From positions 1-8,494 of the forward strand of contig CALVUB010000032.1 in NCBI GenBank assembly GCA_944363385.1: DNA of 8,494 bases, in the 5' to 3' direction. Numbering within the stretch: the first letter of the stretch is position 1; each line of letters starts with the position of its first letter. The DNA is from an uncultured Clostridia bacterium. Its GTDB lineage: Bacteria > Bacillota > Clostridia > Christensenellales > UBA1242. Below are positions 1 to 5,590 of the stretch, piece after piece. The position numbers and the translations under genes are program-made. The notes under the pieces were generated by a model that had not been told where the DNA came from, made no database searches, and worked only from the letters and a program-made list of their open reading frames with translations.

Positions 1-1690
1 GCAATAGGTCGCGAGTTTTTGGGCCTACACCTACAATCTCATCTAGCCCGCTTTTAGTCTGCTCTTTTGTTCTAAGTTGTCTGTGGAAGGTGATTGCAAA
101 GCGATGGGCTTCATCTCTTATCCGTTGCAAAAGCCTAAGCTCAACCGAGCCAGGTTTCAACAAAATTGGAGTGCTCGAATTTGGCACAAACACCTCTTCA
201 ATTCGTTTTGCAAGCGAGATGATGTCGATGTCAAAGTCATATTTATCCAAAATTTCCTTGGTTGAAGAAAGTTGACCTTTGCCACCATCGATGACTATCA
301 GGTCAGGCATTTCTTTAAAGCTTTCAAGTTTTCCTTCTTTCAGCCGTTCTAGCCGTCTGCCGAGCGCTTCTTGAAGAGAGGCAAAGTCGTTTGAACCCTT
401 GACTGTTTTAATTTTAAATTTGCGATAATCCTTTTTACAAGCCTCACCATTTTTAAAAACAACCATAGAGCAAACTTTGTTTGTTCCGCTTATATTTGAA
501 ATGTCATAGCATTCCATTCTTATTGGGACGTTTTTTAATGACAATTTTTCCTTAAGAGACTTAATTGCACCAAAAGTGTTGTTATATTTTAATCGCTCTT
601 TTTCAATATGTTTTTCAAGATAATCTTCAGCGTTCTCATCTGCCATTTCAAGCAAGCGTTTGTTTATTCCATGCGGATTGTCAATAAAATTGATTTTTTT
701 GCCGAGAAAATTTTGCAAAAGTTCTTTATCTGGTATACTGTGAGAGGTTATAATTTCGGTCGCTGGCAACACATTTTGATAGTATTGAGTTAAAAAATTA
801 AATAGCGTCTGACCTTCTTCAAGTTCGGCATCTAGGCATGGATAGTTGATAACGCCTAAAATTTTCCCACCTCTGACAATCATCGCGCAAATCACGCCAC
901 TTAAACCATTAAAATGATATGCAAAAACATCTTTGTCAACATTTTTAGGAAGATTGGCGACCACTCTTTTCTTAAGTTTATCAATCATTTTAAGTCTTTC
1001 GCGCAAAACTATAGCTTGCTCAAAATTTTCATTGTTTGAAGCATTTTTCATTTTTTCGGTTAAAATTTTTTCAATTTCATCGTCATTTCCATTTAAAAAG
1101 TTGATAACGCGGTCAATTTCCTTGCGATAATCTTCCTTTGAAATTTTTTTTGTGCAAGGAGCCGAGCAAAGTCCCATCGAATAGTTTAAACATTCTCGTT
1201 TTGCTTTTGTTTCTTCTGTGATTTTTAAAGAGCAAGAGCGAATTTTAAAAGCGCTGTTGATGGTTTTAACAATTTCTCTTGCGTCAAGTCCTGCAAAATA
1301 TGGACCAAAATATTTTGCGCCATCTTTTTTTACTTTGCGCACAATTTCAAGACGAGGGTAGGGAGATTTCAAATCAATTTTGATATATGGAAATTGCTTG
1401 CCATCTTTCAAGAGGATGTTATAAAAAGGTTGATATTTTTTTATCAAATTGCTTTCAAGAGCAAGGGCATCCATTTCACTTGTGGCAATAAAATATTCAA
1501 AGTCATCAACATTGTCCACCATAGCTTGCACTTTGCTAGGTTTTGGTGAGTTGCGAAAATACTGGCTAACTCTATTTTTAAGATTTTTTGCCTTGCCGAC
1601 ATATATAACGACACCGTCTACATCTCTCATGACATAGACTCCTGGCTTTGTTGTTAACAGTTTGAGTTTTTCTTTAATTTTGTTATTCAT
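1..1690 (-). CDS. uvrC: UvrABC excinuclease subunit C (3' end cut by window edge)
   Basis: Nuclease subunit of UvrABC nucleotide excision repair; it cuts on both sides of a UvrB-bound DNA lesion in the cytoplasm. I translated it by hand from ATG at 1690; 563 codons are visible and the family is about 600 residues, so only the C-terminus is missing. Order of domains: GIY-YIG nuclease (about 10-95; Y19, Y30-V31-G32, R40 and E79 fit the conserved catalytic positions); cysteines C153, C167, C175 and C179 in the spacing of the UvrC iron-sulfur cluster; UVR domain for UvrB contact (about 202-237); RNase H-like nuclease with D396 (CYDIS), D468 (VIDGGKGQ) and H529 (RDEAHRF); start of the helix-hairpin-helix domain (GVGPKT, 554-559). 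The start fits family alignment (EKLKLL..KPGVY). It has no Shine-Dalgarno, and a promoter directly abuts it. It follows hisS by 61 bases, across a terminator. Identification is firm. Confidence 0.97.
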   Translation of the reverse strand, partial: MNNKIKEKLKLLTTKPGVYVMRDVDGVVIYVGKAKNLKNRVSQYFRNSPKPSKVQAMVDNVDDFEYFIATSEMDALALESNLIKKYQPFYNILLKDGKQFPYIKIDLKSPYPRLEIVRKVKKDGAKYFGPYFAGLDAREIVKTINSAFKIRSCSLKITEETKAKRECLNYSMGLCSAPCTKKISKEDYRKEIDRVINFLNGNDDEIEKILTEKMKNASNNENFEQAIVLRERLKMIDKLKKRVVANLPKNVDKDVFAYHFNGLSGVICAMIVRGGKILGVINYPCLDAELEEGQTLFNFLTQYYQNVLPATEIITSHSIPDKELLQNFLGKKINFIDNPHGINKRLLEMADENAEDYLEKHIEKERLKYNNTFGAIKSLKEKLSLKNVPIRMECYDISNISGTNKVCSMVVFKNGEACKKDYRKFKIKTVKGSNDFASLQEALGRRLERLKEGKLESFKEMPDLIVIDGGKGQLSSTKEILDKYDFDIDIISLAKRIEEVFVPNSSTPILLKPGSVELRLLQRIRDEAHRFAITFHRQLRTKEQTKSGLDEIVGVGPKTRDLL

Positions 1691-1696
1691 GGTTTT

Positions 1697-1724
1697 ATTA
1701 TAGTCATTTTGCACTTAAAATCAA
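1697..1724 (-). promoter_or_regulatory. Sigma-A-type promoter of uvrC, probably giving a leaderless mRNA
   Basis: A perfect -10 TATAAT lies at 1702-1697 and a -35-like TTGATT at 1724-1719, with a 16-base spacer. Only six bases (AAAACC) separate the -10 from the uvrC ATG. Counting the last T of the -10 as -7, position +1 is the A of the start codon. No purine-rich ribosome site lies between them. The -35 overlaps the T-rich tail of the preceding terminator. The elements are seen directly; promoter activity and leaderless translation are inferred. Confidence 0.7.
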
Positions 1725-1753
1725 ACAAAAATGGCGAATACAACGCCACTTTT
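1720..1753 (-). terminator. Rho-independent terminator after hisS
   Basis: On the minus strand AAAAGTGGCG (1753-1744) pairs with CGCCATTTTT (1736-1727) around a 7-base loop, with one G-U pair; the strong core is TGGCG/CGCCA. It is followed by GTTTGATTTT. The upstream arm shares the last two bases of the hisS TAA stop codon, so the hairpin starts essentially at the stop. The T-run is partly inside the stem and interrupted by G, so termination may be incomplete, allowing some read-through into uvrC. Confidence 0.7.
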
Positions 1754-3074
1754 AATATTTTAAACTTGAAAATATCTTTTTCAAGCAGTCTTCCTTTGAA
1801 AGGGTGAATTGTTGTGAATTTTTCATGTCTTTGAGGGCATAAGTTTTGGAAGCAACTTCATTTTCACCAACAATCAGCACAAAAGGGATTTCTTGTTTGC
1901 CAGCATCTTTCATCTTTGCTTTAAAAGAACGATTTTCATAGGCAACTTCGCAAGGAATAGATTTTGAAAAATATTCTTGAAGTGCAAGGCACTCAAACAT
2001 GGTGTTTCCAAGTGGAATAATTTGTAGTTTTGTATTTGAATTTGATATATTTTCAAGCATGTTATTTTGCAGTAGCAGGTCAAATAGCCTTGTAAAGCCT
2101 ATGCTAAGTCCCACGCCTGGAAAATTTTTCTCTGAAAAATATGATGCAAGATTATCATATCTTCCGCCACCACAAACTGTTCCAAACTCGCGGTGATTTG
2201 GCATAACAGCCTCAAAAACCGTGCCAGTGTAGTAGTCTTGTCCGCGAATTATTGAAAGATTAAGCTCTATCTTGTCTTCATTTATTTGCATGGCTTTAAG
2301 ATAGGAATAAACTTCCTTAAGTTGATAAATGCCCTGTAAAAAGGTTTCATTTTGAGATAATTGTTCGATTTGGGCTAAAATTTTATCAAATTTGCCTCTT
2401 TTTTCAATAATTTTGAGTAAAGAGTCAATATCTTTTTCGTTGACAGCAATTTTTGTAAGTTCTTCTTTTGCATTTTCTTTTCCGATTTTGTTTATCTTAT
2501 CTAGAATGGTTAAGATTTGTTTTTCAATTTCGCCATAGCCAAGTCCTTCAATAAATCCAAACAAAATGTTTCTGTTTGAAATTTGGTTTACGATTTCAAG
2601 ATTTAATGCTTCAAAAACTTCATCTACCATTTTTAAGCATTCAGCATCTGCCACAAGCGAAAGTTCGCCATTGCCAATGATATCAGCGTCACATTGCACA
2701 AATTCTCTAAAGCGTCCTTTTTGCGCCCTTTCTCCACGATAAACCTTGCCAACTTGATAGCGTTTGAAAGGGTAGCGGAGAGTTTCGCTATGCATGGCAA
2801 CAAACCTTGCAAGAGGCACGGTCAGGTCATATCTCATGCAAATGTCTGTGTCGCCTTTGTTAAAGCGATAAACTTCTTTGTCAATTTCACCGCCAGATTT
2901 TGCAAGCAAAATTTCGCTAAGCTCAAGCACTGGAGTGTCTAATGGCATAAAACCATGACGAAGATAGACATTTTTTACTTTGTCTATCATTTGGTCGAAA
3001 ACAAGTTGCTCTTTTGGCTCAAGTTCCATAAAGCCTGACAATTTTCGCGGTTTTATAATATTTTGTTTGTTCAT
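1752..3074 (-). CDS. hisS: Histidyl-tRNA synthetase (class II, eukaryote-like lineage)
   Basis: Charges tRNA-His with histidine using ATP, as a cytoplasmic dimer. The 440 residues are full length. Class II core: motif 1 region near 40-52 (GFMPLDTPVLE); motif 2 at about 105-135 (KRYQVGKVYRGER, then GRFREFVQCDADI); HisA signature at 277-289 (RGQDYYTGTVFEA, with R277 as the conserved catalytic arginine); HisB-like GGGRYDNL at 302-309; motif 3 at 320-330 (GVGLSIGFTRL, R329). The C-terminal anticodon-binding domain spans about 348-435 (IVGENEVAS). The N-terminus has GFMELEPKE in place of the GTxDxLP usual in E. coli-type enzymes, and the motifs resemble eukaryotic HisRS. The start at 3074 has AAAGGA (3090-3085) ten bases upstream, slightly far but usable. 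A promoter lies at 3178-3207 and a terminator follows the stop. No HisZ paralogue is suspected because the catalytic motifs are intact. Confidence 0.97.
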   Translation of the reverse strand: MNKQNIIKPRKLSGFMELEPKEQLVFDQMIDKVKNVYLRHGFMPLDTPVLELSEILLAKSGGEIDKEVYRFNKGDTDICMRYDLTVPLARFVAMHSETLRYPFKRYQVGKVYRGERAQKGRFREFVQCDADIIGNGELSLVADAECLKMVDEVFEALNLEIVNQISNRNILFGFIEGLGYGEIEKQILTILDKINKIGKENAKEELTKIAVNEKDIDSLLKIIEKRGKFDKILAQIEQLSQNETFLQGIYQLKEVYSYLKAMQINEDKIELNLSIIRGQDYYTGTVFEAVMPNHREFGTVCGGGRYDNLASYFSEKNFPGVGLSIGFTRLFDLLLQNNMLENISNSNTKLQIIPLGNTMFECLALQEYFSKSIPCEVAYENRSFKAKMKDAGKQEIPFVLIVGENEVASKTYALKDMKNSQQFTLSKEDCLKKIFSSLKY

Positions 3075-3084
3075 ATTTTATTTT

Positions 3085-3090
3085 TCCTTT
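3085..3090 (-). promoter_or_regulatory. Ribosome binding site of hisS
   Basis: AAAGGA on the minus strand lies ten bases before the hisS ATG (3074-3072). It is weaker and more distant than the gyrA and helD sites. It is the only purine-rich stretch near the start, and the ATG at 3093-3091 is out of frame, so it supports 3074 as the start. Confidence 0.6.
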
Positions 3091-3106
3091 CATTAATTAA
3101 CTGTGT

Positions 3107-3151
3107 AAGTAAGAAAATTTGAAAATCACAAGCCGATTGTCTATCTTACTT
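3107..3151 (-). promoter_or_regulatory. Stem-loop in the hisS 5' leader
   Basis: On the minus strand AAGTAAGA (3151-3144) is perfectly complementary to TCTTACTT (3114-3107), giving an 8-bp stem around a 29-base interval. That interval contains a nested ACAA/TTGT stem (3140-3137 with 3131-3128). It falls in the leader between the predicted hisS promoter and its ribosome site. No T-box sequence, His-rich leader peptide or following T-run was seen. It may be an mRNA-stabilising or translational control element, or chance in AT-rich DNA. Confidence 0.35.
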
Positions 3152-3177
3152 TTCTTCAAAAGATAAAGCTTCTTTCA

Positions 3178-3207
3178 TTTTTAACAAATTAGTCTTCTTT
3201 TTGTCAA
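3178..3207 (-). promoter_or_regulatory. Likely promoter of hisS
   Basis: A perfect -35 TTGACA (3207-3202) and a 4-of-6 -10 TAAAAA (3183-3178) are separated by 18 bases on the minus strand. Transcription would start near 3171, leaving a leader of about 95 bases before hisS. A perfect DnaA box (3235-3243) sits 27 bases upstream of the -35. The weak -10 limits confidence. Confidence 0.5.
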
Positions 3208-3231
3208 GTAAAATAAGAAAACTATGCTTGA

Positions 3232-3251
3232 AAGTTATCCACATTTCCACA
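3232..3251 (+). repeat. 20-base direct repeat, copy 1 (contains perfect DnaA box)
   Basis: AAGTTATCCACA followed by TTTCCACA. It is identical over 20 bases to 3327-3346 in the same orientation, with starts 95 bases apart. It contains TTATCCACA (3235-3243) and an overlapping weaker ATTTCCACA (3243-3251). Both copies are also preceded by ATGCTT (3224-3229 and 3316-3321), at slightly different distances. Confidence 0.9.
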
Positions 3252-3364
3252 AATAAATAATTATACAAAAGCGCTTATTTTTATGCATTTTGTAAAAATT
3301 TGTGGATTTTAAGGCATGCTTTTGGCAAGTTATCCACATTTCCACAGCCTTTTTCTGTGGATTT
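3235..3364. other. DnaA-box cluster; candidate oriC or DnaA regulatory region
   Basis: Read against the consensus TTATNCACA, seven 9-mers occur in 130 bases. There are two perfect boxes on + (3235-3243 and 3330-3338), one 8-of-9 TTATACAAA (3261-3269), two ATTTCCACA (3243-3251 and 3338-3346), and two TGTGGATTT on the opposite strand (3301-3309 and 3356-3364); the last four are 7-of-9. They lie in a very AT-rich gap, with runs such as 3252-3269 that could unwind. Clustered DnaA boxes plus AT-rich DNA near gyrB-gyrA are the hallmark of bacterial origins. However, no dnaA or dnaN is in the window, and minus-strand genes on the right would be transcribed towards this site. Alternatives are a DnaA titration cluster or DnaA control of hisS. 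The cluster is clear; its role is inferred. Confidence 0.6.
3327..3346 (+). repeat. 20-base direct repeat, copy 2 (contains perfect DnaA box)
   Basis: Exact copy of 3232-3251, holding TTATCCACA at 3330-3338 and ATTTCCACA at 3338-3346. The 95-base offset is close to nine helical turns, so the two copies would lie on about the same face of the DNA. Sequence outside the 20 bases diverges (AAATAAAT after copy 1, GCCTTTTT after copy 2). Confidence 0.9.
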
Positions 3365-3366
3365 TT
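3341..3366 (+). other. Inverted repeat with T-tail (terminator-like on + strand)
   Basis: TCCACAG (3341-3347) and CTGTGGA (3355-3361) form a perfect 7-bp stem around a 7-base loop, followed by TTTTT (3362-3366). It is terminator-like on the + strand, but no + strand gene precedes it. The arms are simply the core of two oppositely oriented DnaA-box-like sites (3338-3346 and 3356-3364), so the inverted boxes explain it at least as well. On the minus strand no T-run follows it. Confidence 0.45.
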
Positions 3367-3518
3367 AGATTTGTTGCAGTTTTTACAGATTTAAAACTTC
3401 TTTTTAATTAGCTAGCAAGCACTTTTCTTTTTAATCACTTGTCAAATCTTTTACAAATGTTTTTAAAAAGTTGCCGACAAGCAAAAAAATGTGATTTTTT
3501 TTAGGTTAAAATTTATAA
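3365..3518. other. AT-rich gene-free DNA downstream of helD
   Basis: This is the part of the 444-base intergenic gap nearest the helD stop. I see no coding sequence, tRNA or T-box. It is strongly A/T rich. A pure A/T hairpin lies at 3483-3501 (AAAAAAAT, 3-base loop, ATTTTTTT), and a weak 4-bp TTGC/GCAA stem followed by CTTTTT lies on the minus strand near 3463-3482. Either could end helD transcription, but neither is a convincing terminator. An isolated TTGACA (3445-3440, minus) has no good -10 at the right distance. Confidence 0.4.
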
Positions 3519-5573
3519 TTATTCTTTTTCTTGAATGGCGTTTTTCAAAAATTTTGAAGGGTTGTTTTGGCAGGTGAAATAAAGTTTGTGCAGGGCTCTT
3601 GTTGAAGAGATATAAAGAATGTTTTTGTCTAGGTTGTTTTTGTAGTTTTCTTCATCTGCATTTGGCACAATAACAGCATCAAATTCAATGCCTTTGGCGG
3701 TGGCGCAGGTGGTGACAAGCACTTTGTTTTTATAGTCTTCTGGTTCTTTCATAAACACATAGTCCACTTTGCCATTAAGTTGTTTGCAAATTTCTTTTGC
3801 CTCTTTATGGCATTTGCAAATTATGGCTATATGGTCAAAATCAGAGCATTCTTCAACTATTATTTTTGCAATTGTATCACCTTGATTTGCCGACTTAATC
3901 ACTTTTGGACTTTGCCCGCGTCTATTGACATATTCAACATTTTTTATTCCAATCATGTTGTTTGCAAAAGAAGCAATCTCTTGAGTTGAACGATAAGTTT
4001 TGTTTAAATTGTAAACATTGCATCCCAAAAAGTCGGCAGTCAGTTGCAAATATTCTTTTGACAGATTTTTTTCGATACATTGATTTACATCGCCCACAAT
4101 CATATATGGGCATGACCAAATTTTTTTAAACATATAGATGTCAACAGGGGTGAAATCTTGCATTTCATCGATGATAAGATATTTTGCTGAAAAATCGTGG
4201 TCAAGACCATAAAGGTAGTGCTTGATTGCAAGGTAAGTGCCTTTGTCCATATATTTTATTGTGCTTGTCTTTTTAGCAGAAAGTTTTTCTCTTGCCATAA
4301 AGATTTGAAAAATTTGTTCAACATCGCTTATTGGCATAAAAGAATATAAAATTTGCTTAAATCGTTCTTTTAGCCCGCGGTGTTGCACTTTATTGTAATG
4401 TCGTTTTTCGGTGAAAACCATGGCATATTGCCAAGCAATTTTGTTTATTCGTTCATAAAAATCATAACCTTTAAAGGTTTTGAAAAACAGATTTCTAGTC
4501 TCTTCTTCTGAAAATATAATCTCTTCATTTCCTTCATCTTTTTCTTTTATAACATAGCGCAAGGTTTTAGGTGAAAATATGTCGGTAAGAGGGCCTTTCA
4601 AAAACCGCAATAGACTGTCAAGAAATTCATAAGAAGATTTATATGAAATTTCGTTGAGAGTATCTTGGTCGGCTTTTGTGGCAATTTCATCTAGCATATC
4701 TTCGCGAGGCTCGATTGGTCGTTTAAGTTCGGTTCTAACAAGTTGAGCAAAGGTTGTTTCAACCAAATTATCTTCGCCAAGTTGAGGCAAAACTTCGCTG
4801 ATATAACTTGAGAAAATATTGTTTGGTGATAAAACCAAGATGTCACTGCTTTTCAAACTTCTTCTATGCTTATACAAAAGGTAGGCGGCTTTATGAAGTG
4901 CAATAGAGGTTTTGCCAGAGCCTGCCACGCCTTGCACAAGAATGTTTTCAGTTTTTTCTGTTCTTATGATTGAATTTTGTTCTTTTTGAATGGTAGAGAC
5001 AATTTGTCTCATTTTATCGGAAGCATGTTTTGACAGAATTTCTTGCAAAATTTCATCATTTATTGTTAAATTTGTGTCAAAATAGGACAAAAGTTGTTGA
5101 TTTTCAATTTTGTATTGCCGTTTTAGCGTTAAAGCACCCTTTATCACTTTATCATTTATTTTATATTGAGCATCGCCAAGTTCATATTCATAATAGATAG
5201 AAGCGATTGGGCTTCGCCAGTCCACAGCATAAACTTTTTTGTTGGAGATGATTGAGCCAAGTCCGATATAAACTTTTTGTAGGGCAGAGGAGGTTTGGAA
5301 ATCAATCCTTGCAAAATATGGGCTATTATTTTGATTTCGAAGTTTTGAAATTTCTTTTTCCAGCCCAAGTTGTTGTTCTTCGATTTGCGACATTGAGCTA
5401 AAAGTTCCTGACAAATCTTGACCCTGTTTGTATTCATAAAAATTGTTGCCAAGCTCAAGCCTTTTTTCTTCAAAAAGATTTTTAAGGTCAGCAAGCTCAA
5501 TTTGCGCCTTTTCAATCTTTTTATTTATCACCTTTATTGTCGCTGACAAGTGGTTTAATTCAAATTCTTCCAT
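3519..5573 (-). CDS. helD: HelD-family superfamily 1 DNA helicase / RNA polymerase recycling factor
   Basis: ATP-driven UvrD/Rep-like protein. Characterised HelD proteins bind RNA polymerase, reach into its channels and release it from stalled complexes. The 684 residues begin with a charged helical, probably coiled-coil arm (about 8-80), as in HelD. The ATPase motifs are intact: EQNSIIR before Walker A; GVAGSGKTS at 215-223; Walker B LIIDEMQD at 466-473; motif III MIVGDVNQ at 491-498; TYRST at 526-530; AKGIEFD at 626-632; motif VI YISSTRA at 654-660, with arginine R659. A long insert of about 280-450 between motifs fits the family's extra domain. It is shorter than B. subtilis HelD (774 aa). 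The ATG at 5573 has AGGAGG five bases upstream. It lies 17 bases after gyrA, so it is probably co-transcribed with gyrase. The family call is firm; RNA polymerase recycling here is inferred from relatives. Confidence 0.9.
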   Translation of the reverse strand: MEEFELNHLSATIKVINKKIEKAQIELADLKNLFEEKRLELGNNFYEYKQGQDLSGTFSSMSQIEEQQLGLEKEISKLRNQNNSPYFARIDFQTSSALQKVYIGLGSIISNKKVYAVDWRSPIASIYYEYELGDAQYKINDKVIKGALTLKRQYKIENQQLLSYFDTNLTINDEILQEILSKHASDKMRQIVSTIQKEQNSIIRTEKTENILVQGVAGSGKTSIALHKAAYLLYKHRRSLKSSDILVLSPNNIFSSYISEVLPQLGEDNLVETTFAQLVRTELKRPIEPREDMLDEIATKADQDTLNEISYKSSYEFLDSLLRFLKGPLTDIFSPKTLRYVIKEKDEGNEEIIFSEEETRNLFFKTFKGYDFYERINKIAWQYAMVFTEKRHYNKVQHRGLKERFKQILYSFMPISDVEQIFQIFMAREKLSAKKTSTIKYMDKGTYLAIKHYLYGLDHDFSAKYLIIDEMQDFTPVDIYMFKKIWSCPYMIVGDVNQCIEKNLSKEYLQLTADFLGCNVYNLNKTYRSTQEIASFANNMIGIKNVEYVNRRGQSPKVIKSANQGDTIAKIIVEECSDFDHIAIICKCHKEAKEICKQLNGKVDYVFMKEPEDYKNKVLVTTCATAKGIEFDAVIVPNADEENYKNNLDKNILYISSTRALHKLYFTCQNNPSKFLKNAIQEKE

Positions 5574-5578
5574 TTTCC

Positions 5579-5584
5579 CCTCCT
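5579..5584 (-). promoter_or_regulatory. Strong ribosome binding site of helD
   Basis: AGGAGG on the minus strand lies five bases before the helD ATG (5573-5571), inside the 17-base gap after the gyrA TAA (5593-5591). It fixes the start and suggests independent, efficient initiation within the gyrase operon. Confidence 0.85.
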
Positions 5585-5590
5585 TTGTGT

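Noticed and set aside
3075..3178. T-box riboswitch in front of hisS
   Set aside because: I looked for the conserved T-box sequence (AGGGTGGNACCGCG-like) and a following T-rich terminator on the minus strand and saw neither; the leader is also too short.
3440..3445. Second TTGACA as a promoter upstream of hisS
   Set aside because: At 16-18 bases downstream on the minus strand there is no TATAAT-like element; the nearest candidate, TAGCTA, is 25 bases away.
3075..3518. CRISPR array or mobile element remnant in the intergenic gap
   Set aside because: There are only two copies of the 20-base repeat, with no regular spacers, terminal inverted repeats, target duplications or transposase fragments. 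The repeats are explained by DnaA boxes.
5156..5515. Minus-strand open frame of 119 codons inside helD
   Set aside because: It overlaps the N-terminal part of helD in another frame. It is Lys-rich low-information sequence typical of an out-of-frame AT-rich gene, while helD is continuous and conserved there.
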